A DNA stretch of 64,000 bases from Maylandia zebra (taxonomy: Eukaryota > Chordata > Actinopteri > Cichliformes > Cichlidae). A program made the translations under genes and the position numbers. How positions within the stretch are numbered: position 1 is the first letter of the stretch; the number at the start of each line of letters is the position of its first letter. The stretch is from NCBI RefSeq assembly GCF_041146795.1, contig NC_135185.1, positions 25,418,029-25,482,028 on the forward strand, written 5' to 3'. The notes under the pieces were generated by a model. That model saw only the letters and a program-made list of their open reading frames with translations, was not told the DNA's origin and searched no databases. Positions 1 to 12,051 of this stretch are shown here, one piece after another.

Positions 1-392
1 TGATGAGGGAAGTGGAAACACACAGGGAACACAGCTGGAACGAGTTAAGGCGTAACGAGACAAAGGAATTAAAACAGAACACACTGAACACAAGATGAGA
101 GACTGTCAAAATAAAACAGGAAACATGCAGATTAAGACACATAGTCTTGACACTGGGACCAAGGAACAGACGTGGAAATGGAACTGGGAGAGGAAAACAA
201 TGACATGACTGGGACGCGGAGTGAGGGACACAGAGGGAGAGGGAGATGACGGGCTGGGGAGAACATGCACAACTCAGACAAGGGAGACATGGAATGAAAC
301 ATGGGAACAGAAAAGGGAGACACGGACAAAACTTAAAGAACATACACAGACTCTCACAGGAGACACAAAAGGAACCTGACACAAGAATGCGT
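1..392 (-). mobile_element. LTR-like repeat fossil, family R1 (fragment)
   Basis: This purine-rich stretch (many aac, aca and gag words) is related to 15055-15420 and, in opposite orientation, to 31575-32150; shared wording includes the phrase around 104-124. The fuller copy at 31.6-32.1 kb has an AATAAA-type signal near its end and a terminal TGACA, which suggests an LTR. It carries no coding sequence and is only a fragment here. The family assignment is inference. Confidence 0.4.
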
Positions 393-566
393 AACCTAGA
401 CCAGTGGTGTCCAACTCCAGGCCTCGAGGGCCGGTGTCCTGCAGATTTAGATGTGTCCTTGATCCATCACAGCTGATTCAAATGGCTAAATTACCTCCTC
501 AACATGTCTTGAAGTTCTCCAGAGGCCTGGTAATGAAGTAATCATTTGATTCAGGTGTGTTGAAGG
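393..566. repeat. Dispersed repeat, probably from a non-autonomous DNA transposon
   Basis: The segment opens with the words ccagtggtgtccaactccag and continues through a dimeric, palindrome-rich stretch. I recognise it as a high-copy fish repeat, probably hAT-like, but only one end is visible and no target duplication can be read. It is followed by a low-complexity gattcgattc run at about 570-630. Confidence 0.4.
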
Positions 567-2053
567 TCCTGAATCGATTCGATCCACAATTCAATTCAGT
601 TCGATTCGATTTGATTCAATTCGATTTGAATATGGGAAATTTTGCCTCAGACAGTCAGAAATATTATAATTCAGATCAGTACATTTACATATTTTTGTAT
701 CTATAAAAAGGAAGCTGACACACGCAAGACTTTATCAAAGGTGTGAGCATCACAGCAGATGCCTTTGTGTCAAAGTAGCTGAGGATAAAACACAGAAAAA
801 CATGAAGATGATTTTCCTGGCTTGGGATTTTATAAAAATATTCTGCAGTACATCAAAAATGAAAGAAAACCATCAATTAACATATGAACATTACCTCTGA
901 AGTTACAGCAGTTTTATTAGAGACACGGCTAAGCGTTTTGCATTTTGCATAATTTTAAAAAGTTTAAATTTGTTCAGGAGCCCATTGAACAGCAGAAATT
1001 AGGTTTTCTTTTCGGAAGTAAGTAAAAGGGAAAAAAGCGTATTAGCTGTGCTCGACAAGCTCAGGCTCGTCAAATTATGCTTGATTATGACTATTTAACT
1101 TTGCACACTTGACAGTTGGCTGCTTTAAATTTCTATTGTCTTTTTTACATAACAGTCAGCCAGACTTAGCCTCCATTACGGTGTTATATGTCCACATCGC
1201 CTTTCAGTTTTATGTCTCTGTCCTTTCCTGCATGTGATCAATGAATGTAAAAAAAAAAAAAAAAAATTCAAATCACAACATGCTGAAGGAAGTAAAACTG
1301 TAACTGAGGAAGCACAAAACGTTAAATTCAGACAGGAGAATCCAGAGAGGAGACATTCATCTACAAAAGTTTTCAGTTTATATCTTTCATCTAATGTTTG
1401 CAAACCAAAGGCCATAGAAGCAGGAAGTATTTGAGACTGCTTCTGAAACATCAGACTTTTGGACAACATAAATGGTTTATTTAGAATTATTTATGTTGAC
1501 TCAAACTAGCTTATGAACCCAAAATAATGTCAAGATGTTTGCTTTGCGCATGACTTGTACTCCGCATTTCTACTTTAACCACAGATTGGAGTGTTTGTTA
1601 TTATTAGCAGCTTTTCCAGCTTTTTTTAACAGGCATGCTTTTGCATCTTTAGTCATTTAAAAAAAATAGAGAGTGATAGACACAGAGTCCACCAAATTTG
1701 CTCTTCAATGAAACTAAAATGTAATCCATGCTGACTCTACACTAAAAGCTTGGGGCTAATCAGCTAATCTGATTTGTAAAAATCTTTGGATTGACCAACA
1801 GACAACAGATTCTAAATCTAAATTCCACTGCATGGTTATTAAGCCACGCACCACCAACAAAGTAAAACACACAAAAGTAAATGTTTACATCTTAGTGTCA
1901 AACATTTATTTATTTGCATGTGTTTGCAGTCATTATAAGGTTAGTCCATTAAACACAAACAAAACACCAGAAACCGAACCAGAAATAAAACTTAAAAAAG
2001 ATCATTTGATTTTTAAGTAAATTATATGCCCCCTGCCCCTTATTTCCATCTGT
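567..2053. other. AT-rich spacer without a recognised gene
   Basis: No coding exon, tRNA or clear transposon is visible. There is a GATTC-rich simple tract near 570-630 and an A run near 1250-1266. The stretch just left of unit 1 (about 1820-2030) resembles the 3' flank of other cathepsin units, for example at 19840-20000 (paired wording such as ggttattaagccacgca and taagctacacacta), so the ancestral duplicated unit probably began around 1.8 kb. Confidence 0.5.
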
Positions 2054-2803
2054 TCAGATCAAAGGGTAACTTGGAAATAAGCCCAGAACAATTGAAATTG
2101 TTCCTGCTCATCCTAATGTAGCCCATCTCTCCCCATCCAAGACCCCACTGCCCCAGAAAGAAACAAATGAACAGCATTCAGCAGCTAAAACTCAGCTGTG
2201 TTCACATTAACCTCATGTGAAGACATAACAATCTGATTAACAAAAGATGCCTTTTGTAGCTGTGTATCAGCACTTGGCGAATGTTAGCAGGAATGAAGTG
2301 CATGAATTAAAACATGTCGGTATTTAGCTGTTCTTGATCAGCCGGGAGTCATGTCCTTTGTAAGAACCGTAACCCACAGTGAGCACACCACGGTCCAAAT
2401 CGGTGCTGCTTCATCGTACATACCTTAAAATACATGTTAGTTAGGGGTGAGTGATGGTGACTGATGGGTTTAAAATAACAAGAAAAAAAATATTTCTTGT
2501 TTTATTTGAAGATACTTTCAAAAGTGTTTTAATGATTGTACCTGATTGGTAGAATTGGAAGGACTCATGAGAAGCACCAATGGCCACAGAAACCGGTCTA
2601 ATGATGACCACAGCCTCCTTCAGGGCTTCTTCATGTTACCTATGACTACCTGTTATGATTGCTACATACAAGTCAGTCAGCAGAGCTGGGGGGGTGGGGG
2701 TGGGTGGGGGGGGGGGGGGGCAGCTCTTGAAGGAAGATAAGGAATTCCAGGCACTGAAATAGAAAAAGGTGGAGCTATACATCAAGAGGATGATCGCACG
2801 ACG
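2054..2803 (-). pseudogene. Cathepsin L-like pseudogene, unit 1 (exons 7, 6, part of 5, then upstream flank)
   Basis: Three exon relics align in order with the intact copies. Exon 7 is about 2054-2147, exon 6 is about 2328-2423 and the 3' part of exon 5 is about 2543-2645. The exon 6 donor reads CT instead of GT, exon 7 is shortened and out of frame near its end, and the exon 5 relic stops about 60 nt short of the usual acceptor. After a poly-G tract the sequence resumes at about 2725 with the conserved upstream block found in front of the other units (tgaaatagaaaaaggtggag at about 2754-2773). Exons 1-4 and the promoter are therefore missing. This host gene copy is dead and is the oldest-looking unit. 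Confidence 0.8.
2687..2720. repeat. G-rich homopolymer tract at the deletion junction of unit 1
   Basis: This run of G, broken by a few T, lies exactly where exon 5 sequence stops and upstream flank starts. It may mark the junction or may have grown later by slippage. Confidence 0.6.
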
Positions 2804-3504
2804 CCGCTTATTTAAGGAAGTGTTTTATGCAGCCTCAGCAAGAATGAGGAACTTAAGTGTCATGAATCATCACGAGGGCATGCTCAGCTTCTCAGCAGTT
2901 TGTTGCAGGATTTGAAAATGTTAAGATTTCACAGAACGTCTGGCTTTTTACACCTCTCACAGTTGTTCACTGAAGTGATTAGGTGGAGGAACCTTCATGA
3001 CAGTCAGCATTTCCTGGTCTTCTTTTGTCTGAAGTAGTTTTTGCAGGTGTTTCTGGGCTAAGTGACACACACAGTCCTAGACTTAAATATATTGTGACCA
3101 ACATATTGAAAGGCAGTGGTATATTTCTCCTGTTGGTCTACTTACAAACACTCTCTTAATATCACTACTCTAAAATTAGAATTTTACAGTGAAAATGTCT
3201 TTTCCTCTTTTGAGATGTGAGATTTTGAGAATCTAACTACCTTTTACCTAAATACATTTGATGCCATTCATTCCTGAATCATAATGATAGATAAAGAAAT
3301 ATATAGGTCAAACTTCACATTACCAACCACCTTCACTGAACAAATTAGTTGTGCTGTAAAGAGGAGTCCAACTAAGAGGTGGACAAACATTTTTCCCATT
3401 ACTTGTAAGTGGCGAAACCAGCATCCAAGGTCCTCTGCCAATTTATTCAGGTAATGTAGTTATTTTTTTATTAATTAGAAATACATAAAAATACAAACAA
3501 AAGT

Positions 3505-4135
3505 GTTTTTTTTCCCTTTCAGGCTTGCCAGGGACACGGAGGACTGTGGTTGGCAGTTCCATTTCCCCTGTGAGATTATTCTGTTATCATGTTGTCTTGT
3601 GTCTGTGGTTAAAGTGGTTGAATTGTGTTGACTGCTGTGGGTCATATAGTGTCCTTTAGTCTAGATTGTGTGCTGTGTATGTAGCTTAGTTTCCATTATA
3701 TTTTTGGGTTAAAGGAATGTGACCATTTTTGGATTTGTTAGACAGGTGTGCATTACCCTGTACCCTTGATCTGCTGTGAATGTGTTGCACTGTTTCTTGG
3801 CATTTCATGCTGCTGAATCATGGAGAGAGTGTTGTGTGCAAGGGACCCTGTGCCGATGGTGGAGGAGGCAGACCACATTCCATACCCCCACCTTTGCGGA
3901 GAGCAGAAAGACAGGGAGCCGAGGTCATAACATAGGCGCCATAACAGAGAAAGAATGTGAATGTTTAGGCTATATAGAGGCTATAAGAAGCTGAGTAACC
4001 CGTCACCATTTTGAGATTTGCTGTGACCCTCTGCATGCATGTCTCCCCATCCGGATGGTTTATGCTCATTGTATGGAAATAAATGATTGTTGATTGAGCA
4101 TTTATACACCGAGTATTGTCCTTCCTTCAGCCCAA
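3505..4135 (+). mobile_element. LTR-like fossil, family not assigned
   Basis: A block of about 630 bp has a TATA-like stretch (ggctatatagaggctata, about 3968-3985) followed by an AATAAA signal near 4079 and a T-rich end. This layout resembles a solo LTR. No coding parts or flanking repeats could be confirmed. Low confidence. Confidence 0.3.
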
Positions 4136-4139
4136 AGAT

Positions 4140-4440
4140 TAAAAGAATTGGGAGATTTTAACACCCCCCACAACTCCTGACAACAAGTCTAAGTGTCTTC
4201 CCAGAAGCAAACTCTGCCACACACTAAAGACCTTTCTCATACAAATACACAAACACCAGGGACTCACTATGTGCAGTAACCTCGAATGTCTACATCTACA
4301 TATATCTGCATGGGCTCTTATCTTATTCATATCACTGGTAGCTTTTTGTTCATTATTTCTAAATTTTGAATTCCATTATACACATTTTTTTGTGATTTAG
4401 TTGTCAGTTGTTTAGGTTGTTGTAGTGCTGTGTCACTGTG
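4140..4440 (+). repeat. LINE 3' tail-like repeat
   Basis: The segment shares a stretch (caggga ctcactatgtgca) with 28,960-28,985, where it is again followed by T-rich sequence. This is typical of the 3' untranslated end of fish non-LTR retrotransposons. The clade is not determined. Confidence 0.35.
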
Positions 4441-4476
4441 GACTTATTTAATTTTTCCTTCTCATGTTACATCATG

Positions 4477-4844
4477 GGGCAGCACGGCGGCACGGTAGTT
4501 AGCACTGTTGCTGCACAGCAGGAAGGTCCTGAGTTCAATTCCACCATCAGGCAGGGGTCTTTCTGTGTGGAGTTTGCATGTTCTTCGTGTTTGCGTGGGT
4601 TCCCTCCGGGTACTCCGGCTTCCTCCCACATGCAGTTTGTGGGGATAGGTTAATTGATTAATCCAAATTCCCCATAGGTGTGAATGTGAGTGCGACTGGT
4701 TGTCTGTGTCTCTATGTGTTAGCCCTGCGACAGACTGGTGACCTGTCCAGGGTGTACCCCACCTCTCGCCCTATGACAGCTGGGATAGGCTCCAGCGCCC
4801 CCCGTGACCCTGAAAAGGATAAGCGGAAGCGAATGGATGGATGG
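4477..4844 (+). mobile_element. Non-LTR retrotransposon 3' tail or derived SINE with ATGG repeat end
   Basis: The copy runs from ggggcagcacgg to the terminal gatggatggatgg repeat. It is flanked by a 13-bp direct repeat, atgttacatcatg, at 4464-4476 and 4845-4857, which is a convincing target-site duplication. A second copy is at 13783-14174. The (GATG)n end fits Rex3/RTE-type elements of fish, but that assignment is tentative. It is 5'-truncated with no open reading frame of its own. Confidence 0.75.
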
Positions 4845-5369
4845 ATGTTACATCATGTCTTAGAAAAAAATTTAACCTCTTGAATCTTGATTAATTGATC
4901 ACCAGTCACACAATGCATCTAATATCAGTTATATTGAACTAGTGCATACGGAGAAAACATAAAATTTCCAGTTTATCAAGCAAGCCTTACCACAATCTCT
5001 CCTCTCCTCTCTTTTATACACTTCTCTTGATCTCTTGAGTGTCACACATTCACATTTTTTTCACTCCTCCAAAAATACTGAATACTGGTTATGTCTGTTG
5101 AGCCACCTCTGGCGCCCTCTTGTGATGTCCCCTTGTATTTCTTGTCAGATTGTTTCTACAGACTGTGATCATTTCTGACAAGAGCAACACCAGCATCACT
5201 CATGCCAGTGGATTGAAAAGTGACCAAGTGATCATGGGCCACTGCAATTAACTGCCTGGGATTTTCATGTAAACTTTGAACAACACAAAATCATTGAACT
5301 TCACCTTGTTGTTGAAGGCATTTCACATTATGTCAAACATAAACTCGTTCTTTACAGTCATATTAAAAC

Positions 5370-5525
5370 AGGAAGAATACCCACTTTAAATTCTAAGGTT
5401 TTAAAAAGGGCTTAAAATTAGGTAAATTAAACCTTTGCATAAACTACAAAGCGTGACATATTACACCAAGCCATTATTTAATTCTCAAAAATTCAGCCAC
5501 AATGCAGAATCAGGGTTTTGAAACA
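5370..5525. repeat. Old duplicated flank shared with 13230-13385
   Basis: The phrases taaggttttaaaaaggg and catattacaccaagccatta match taaggttttacagtg and catgttacaccatgtcatta in the flank of unit 2. This ties the spacer right of unit 1 to the spacer right of unit 2 and shows that the ancient duplication unit included several kilobases of upstream DNA. Confidence 0.55.
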
Positions 5526-5649
5526 GCTAATGCTTCCTTCCAAAAGAAGTCTTTAGGGTGTATTTCTCTGCAAGGTGCTGAGAATTAAATGTACTTGAAC
5601 CCACTGCTGTACATTCTGTTAAGCTATGACTGCTCAGTCACAGTCTAAT

Positions 5650-5877
5650 TCCACTATTCATTGACTCTCACATTCATACACTGGTGAAGGCAAGCTGCAG
5701 TTGTAGCCACAGCTGCCCTGGGGCAGGCTGACAGAGGCGAGGCTGCCATATTGCGCCATCGGCCCCTCTGGCCAACACCAGTAGGCGGTAGGTGAAGTGT
5801 CTTTCCCAAGGACACAACGACCGAGACTGTCCGAGTCGGGGCTCCAACCGGCAACCTTCCAATTACAGGACGAACAA
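5650..5877 (-). mobile_element. tRNA-derived SINE, minus-strand copy
   Basis: Reading the minus strand, a B-box-like word (ggttgccggttggagccc) is followed by ttgtgtccttgggaaagaca, a Pro- and Gly-coding-like GC-rich body and the tail. The A-box half is missing, so the copy is 5'-truncated. It faces the plus-strand copy immediately to its right. Confidence 0.65.
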
Positions 5878-5883
5878 CCAAAG

Positions 5884-6106
5884 GGCAACCGTGGCTCAGG
5901 GGGTTGGGAATCGCATCTGTAACCGGAAGGTCGCCGGTTCGATCCCTGGGCTCTCTGTCCTGGTCGTTGTGTCCTTGGACAAGACACTTTTCCCTACTTG
6001 CCTACTAGTGTTGGCCAGAGGGGCCGATGGCGCGATATAGCAGCCTCGCTTCTGTCAGTCTGCCCCAGGGCACCTGTGGCTACAACTGTAGCCCCAGGCA
6101 GTAATC
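5884..6106 (+). mobile_element. tRNA-derived SINE, plus-strand copy
   Basis: The 5' end reads like a tRNA gene: an A box (tggctcagggggttgg) and a B box (ggttcgatccc) about 40 nt apart. The body then repeats the wording of the minus copy (gttgtgtccttggacaagac, gccagaggggccgatggcgc). The pair forms an inverted repeat of roughly 200 bp per arm. Confidence 0.7.
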
Positions 6107-7574
6107 ACATATTTTTGAATCCACAGGTCCTGTTTGTAATTTAAACTAACTTGTCACCTTAGCTTGGAAAATCTCATTAAGAATGTGTGACAAAGGTTAA
6201 AGAGAAGAAGTTTTTGTCTTAATTTCTATTCTTCATCTATTAAAAAAAAAAAAGAATACAAACGACAACAAACTATATCCCTTTATTTTATGTGTACCTG
6301 TAGTGATGACGAGCAAATGTCAGATTGATTTTTAAAGATAATCAAATTAAAGGTTTTAGACACTAAAGAAAACATTAGCAGCTGAGAACGATATGCAAAC
6401 CAATATAAAAAAGGCTGAACCTTGATCACTTTGATTACTCATATCATTTATTATGCCTGTATAACTGAGTGATGAGCAGAGGAAGAAAAGAAGCGGCTGA
6501 ACTATGCAAAGTTCGTAAACTGAACTTTAACTTCTGAATAAACCAGTGCAACCTGTCAAACATGTTTCAGTGTAAAGACTGTTATTGCCGTTACTGTCAT
6601 CCACACATTTTTGTCCTCAATTTCCAGAATTACATGTTCAGTGAACTTCAGGTTGAAACCAACCTGTCCTGCCCTATTCTGTCTGTTCGGTTTTTGAAAA
6701 TAAATGATAATAAAAACACTATGGCATGTAGACATGGTCATATGTAGCGAATAACTGGAAACTGCACAGTGTTTAAGTTGGACTCTAACACATTAACTGA
6801 CCAGACGAACTGTATATGAGTTATTAAGGGATTGAGGACATAATAAACATGCACAGTCAAACCCATTTTCCCACCAAAGAAGGTGAACTTCTTAAGTTGC
6901 TGAGCTTCATGAACAAGGTTTGGGGAATGTAACAAAGCCTTTCAACTAGGTTTCAATAAATGCAATCACATACTGATTGTTTTGTTTAAACAAACATTTA
7001 ACAATCTAACAAACATTTTTTTTTCAAATTAGTACATAATGGTTTAATACAAATGATGCCATGTTCTGAACAAGTGGACTGCATCTCTAGAAAAGTGGAG
7101 GTCAGGTGGAAGGTCTTCTTTGGTATTAAGTCATTTATGCAGAACTCTGAGGTGCATTTAGAGTTAATGTTGAATGGTATGTGGGCAGATATTAGATTAG
7201 CTCCCAAACAAAGGCTAACAGTTGAGGTAAGAATATTACAACCAGAAGAAGCCAAGCACAATAGTTTGCAAAATGAAAGTTTTATTCAGCAGGTCTCAAC
7301 TGAAATAAGTGGTTACACCATTAAGACCCAGATTTACTAAATCAAGAAAAATCGCGTGTGTACATGTGTCTGTCTGTAATCTTTATCTCATGCAGTGTGA
7401 AAGTGCATGCAGTTGAATTTGTGTCCACCACTAAAAACAGTCTTGCATTAGAGCACAGTAAATACAGTGAAATTTATGTGCACTCTCCATGGTGCTAAAA
7501 TTATAACCGTTTAATTTTGTGTAATAAAACTTTATAAAGGAGAAACATTTCTTGCGCCTGACTGAGGTCTGAAT
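6107..7574. other. Spacer, nothing recognised
   Basis: AT-rich sequence with short A and T runs. I see no exon with splice sites, no RNA gene and no identifiable transposon. Confidence 0.5.
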
Positions 7575-7845
7575 ATTCCTAGGCCACTCTTCTGTGGAAC
7601 GAGCTTCCAGTTTGGACTCGGGACACAGACACTGTCTCTACTTTAAAGATTGGGCTTAAAACTTTCCTTTTTGCTAAATCATAAAGCTAAGGATGGATCA
7701 GGTGACCCTGAATCCTTCCTTAGTAATGCTGCAATAGGGGTAGGCTGCTGGGGGACTCCCATGATGCATTGCTTTTCAGTCACCTTTTTCACTCACTATG
7801 TGTTAATAGACCTCTCTGCATTGAATCATACTTGTTATAGTGACT
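7575..7845 (+). mobile_element. LINE 3' fragment (CR1/L2/Rex1-like)
   Basis: The translation LLWNELPVWTRDTDTVSTLK, then IGLKTF, is the typical last segment of a fish LINE reverse transcriptase polyprotein. The stretch that follows (gatcaggtgaccctgaatcc, ctgctgggggactcccatga) recurs at 21585-21720. Both ends are truncated. Confidence 0.65.
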
Positions 7846-9019
7846 TTTCCAAGAAGTCACTTGGATGAGCGACAAAATGTTTCTCCCTCCGAAAACAGAC
7901 AGGATCAGCTATTGCATCAGCGCTTGAGGATATTCTGAGGGAGGGACAGGTGAAGGTAAGGAGTTTTTTAATAAACATTTTCAATGGTTAATGGCATGAT
8001 ATATCACACATTTCTCAACATCAAGCAAGATTAAATCAAGCATTGCTGAACATTTTAACAGAAGCTTTAACCTTCCTGTCGTGTTTGGGTCAAATCTGAC
8101 TGATTTACAACTTAAAACAACTTAAAATCATGGTATGAGCCTTGTTTGTGCTGGAGTGATGGATTCTTTCAATAAATCCCAGAAAATCAGTTTGGTTTTA
8201 TTTTCCACAACAAATAGCATGTAATTAATTTGCTTAAGTGTAATGATATGCTATTTATACATATTGGTGACTCTCAAAGTTGAGCCAATGGGAACTCAAT
8301 TGGAATCCATGAAATACCAAATAAATGTTGAAAACCCACATGGATTTTAGAGAAATGTATCAGCAGTACATAATTTGATTTGACTGATACATTTTACCAA
8401 TGATTTAATATTGTTAACATAGTAAATCCACCCACTCACACACCTGATAAGGAAGGAACAGCAAAAGGTGCATTAATCAGCAATATCATTTCATTGGTAT
8501 TAATAAGTATTTAAACATTTCTAAATGAAACAAAACTGTCACTGACAACTCTACAGAAAAAGCCAGCAGATAGTCAGTAAATCTGCTTTATTCTGGATTA
8601 AACACAAAAATCTGCAGAAAACTGGATAGAAATGCATCCCACAAGGGCTGAGGTTCTCTTTCTGAATAAAGCTGATTGATCAACGGATTAATAGTTCTAA
8701 TGGTAACATCACAAGATGGTTATTAAGTCATACCCACCACTACAGTAAAAACGCAAATGTAAATGTTTATATCTCAATGTGAATTGCAGTTTTGGGAAAA
8801 GAGAGACTGGTTGACACCATAAAAAAGATACTGTCTTATAACTCAGTTAATTTAGATAAAACTAAAAAACTAATACCCATAACCACGATCCTATAGTAAG
8901 CTGTAGTGTACTGTAAAAACATACCGTTTGATTATCAGAAGTTACATATGCTTAAATGGTATTTTAAGTAATTGTTTGTCAAATAAGGACAAAATGAGGA
9001 TGCGTTTACTCCCACCTCA
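7846..9019. other. Spacer, 3' flank of unit 2
   Basis: No gene is recognised. The part from about 8560 to 9010 matches the downstream flanks of other cathepsin units (for example tctgcagaaaactggataga and caaatgtaaatgtttatatctcaatg), so it belongs to the duplicated unit. Confidence 0.5.
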
Positions 9020-9156
9020 TTAGACCAGAGGGCAGATTCCTCGAGTGGCAATCCCACACTGGTTGTACTTGTTCCTGCTCATCTTAATGTATCCCATCTC
9101 TCCCCATCCAAGTCCCCAGCTACAGAAAGAAACAAATTAACAACATTTAGCAGCTA

Positions 9157-10761
9157 CAGTGGGGCAAAAAAGTATTTAGTCAGCCACCGATTGTGCAAGT
9201 TCCCCCACTTAAAATGATGACAGAGGTCAGTAATTTGCACCAGAGGTACACTTCAACTGTGAGAGAAAGAATGTGAAAAAAAAATCCATGAATTCACATG
9301 GTAGGATTTGTAAAGAATTTATTCGTAAATTAGGGTGGAAAATAAGTATTTGGTCACCTCAAACAAGGAAAATCTCTGGCTCTCACAGACCTGTAACATC
9401 TTCTGTAAGAAGCTTTTCTGTCCCCCACTCGTTACCTGTATGAATGGCACCTGTTTGAACTCATCATCTGTATAAAAGACACCTGTCCACAGCCTCAAAC
9501 AGTCAGACTCCAAACGCCGCCATGGCCAAGACCAAAGAGCTTTCGAAGGACACCAGGAAAAGTATTGTAGACCTGCACCAGACTGGGAAGAGTGAATCTA
9601 CAATAGGCAAGCAGCTTGGTGTGAAAAAAATCAACTGTGGGAGCAATCATCAGAAAATGGAAGACATACAAGACCACTGATAATCTCCCTCGATCTGGGG
9701 CTCCACGCAAGATCTCATCCCGTGGGGTCAAAATGATCATGAGAACGGTGAGCAAAGATCCCAGAACCACACGGGGGGACCTGGTGAATGACCTGCAGAG
9801 AGCTGGGACCAAAGTAACAAAGGTCACCATCAGTAACACACTACAACGGCAGGGAATCAAATCCCGCAGTGCCAGACGTGTTCCGCTGCTGAAGCCAGTG
9901 CATGTCCAGGCCCGTCTGAAGTTTGCCAGAGAGCACATGGATGATACAGCAGAGGATTGGGAGAATGTCATGTGGTCAGATGAAACCAAAGTAGAACTTT
10001 TTGGTATAAACTCAACTCGTCGTGTTTGGAGGACGAAGAATACTGAGTTGCATCCCAAGAACACCATACCTACTGTGAAGCATGGGGGTGGAAACATCAT
10101 GCTATGGGGCTGTTTTTCTGCCAAGGGGACAGGACGACTGATCCGTGTTAAGGACAGAATGAATGGGGCCATGTATCGTGAGATTTTGAGCCAAAACCTC
10201 CTTCCATCAGTGAGAACTTTGAAGATGAAACGAGGCTGGGTCTTCCAACATGACAATGATCCAAAACACACCACCCGGGCAACAAAGGAGTGGCTCCGTA
10301 AGAAGCATTTGAAAGTTCTGGAGTGGCCTAGCCAGTCTCCAGACCTCAACCCCATAGAAAATCTGTGGCGGGAGTTGAAAGTCTGTGTTGCTCGGCGACA
10401 GCCCCAAAACATCACTGCTCTCGAGAAGATCTGCATGGAGGAATGGGCCAAAATACCAGCTACTGTGTGTGCAAACCTGGTAAAGACCTATAGTAAACGT
10501 TTGACCTCTGTTATTGCCAACAAAGGTTATGTTACAAAGTATTGAGTTGTATTTTTGTTATTGACCAAATACTTATTTTCCACCCTGATTTACGAATAAA
10601 TTCTTTACAAATCCTACCATGTGGATTCATGGATTTTTTTTTCACATTCTGTCTCTCACAGTTGAAGTGTACCTCTGGTGCAAATTACTGACCTCTGTCA
10701 TCATTTTAGGTGGGGGAACTTGCACAATCGGTGGCTGACTAAATACTTTTTTGCCCCACTG
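9157..10761 (+). mobile_element. Tc1/mariner transposon with 200-bp terminal inverted repeats
   Basis: The element is 1,605 bp, begins CAGTGGGGCAAAAAAG and ends with its inverse. It is flanked by TA at 9155-9156 and 10762-10763, the Tc1 target duplication. The terminal inverted repeats, 9157-9356 and 10562-10761, differ at only about four positions, so the insertion is young. It lies in intron 6 of unit 2, in opposite orientation to that gene. Other units lack it at the matching place. Confidence 0.97.
9522..10545 (+). CDS. Tc1-family transposase, one frameshift
   Basis: The reading starts at the ATG in gccgccatggcc ([15 protein letters not shown]), which encodes the N-terminal helix-turn-helix DNA-binding part. 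The frame is interrupted by a seven-A run at 9624-9630, where other Tc1 elements read AAG AAA, so one extra A is the likely cause. From 9637 the frame is open for 302 codons to the stop. This includes the second helix-turn-helix with PRSGAPRK, then the DD34E catalytic residues: Asp in MWSDETK, Asp in QHDNDPKHT and Glu in NPIENLW. The C-terminus is GYVTKY. Length and order match full-length Tc1 transposases (about 340 residues). The element is probably non-autonomous only because of this single slip. Confidence 0.93.
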
Positions 10762-11563
10762 TAAAGCTCACACTTCATGTTCATGTATACGTATCTGTGT
10801 ATCACCTCTCAGTGAATATTGTAAAGAATGAAATGAACGAATTAAAATATGAGCATCACATGTGGGTATTTACCTGTTCTTGACCAGCCAGTAGTCGTGT
10901 CCAGTCAAAGTACCATAACCTACAAGCAGCACAGCATGGCCCAAACGTGTGCTGCTGCAGGCCGGCTCATCATACAATCCTGTAAATACATGTCAATCAG
11001 ACTTACAGGTATAAAGAATAAATTAAGCACCTTCAATTTCTTTTTCTATTTGAAGATATTTTTCTTGGTATTTTCCCCAAAGTGTGTCAATGTCTGCACC
11101 TGAATGGTAGAGTTGAAACGATCGATGAGAAGCATCAATGGACACAGATATCGGTCCAAAGGTAGCCACAGCAGACTTCAGTGCAGCTTCATCAGAGTTA
11201 CTCACATGAACATAGCTAGTGCATTTGGCACCAATAGCATTGGGGTTGTAACGGCATAGTCCATCCTAATTGAGAGAAAATATGTTATAATTTACTATAA
11301 TTTACTATACTAGATTGAATTGTATTTGAAAGAAGTACAGTAAGTAGTAAGTAGTACTACTTTACAAGTCTTGGAACTACTATATATTTTAGCCAGAAAC
11401 CATCATGACTACCACCGTCTGAATGAGCACATGGCGGTTTCAACTTTGATATTTAGCAAGATGATCATAGTCAGGTAATGAACACCTGAAAATGTACGTT
11501 CAAAGATTTTGTTTTAGGAGATCTGGTGTGACAGCAGGTTTTTGAGACATTGCTGTCTAATTA

Positions 11564-12051
<488 letters not shown>

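Noticed and set aside
3776-3994. Short open frame of 72 codons
   Set aside because: It lies inside the LTR-like block and resembles no known protein.
5884-5960. A possible tRNA gene (A and B boxes)
   Set aside because: The acceptor stem does not close and the SINE body follows directly, so it is a tRNA-derived SINE head.
5658-6040. Open frames of 75-109 codons on both strands
   Set aside because: They fall on the inverted SINE pair and have no protein resemblance.
9495-10451. A 318-codon open frame on the minus strand
   Set aside because: It is the antisense shadow of the Tc1 transposase, which has the recognisable DD34E motifs on the plus strand.
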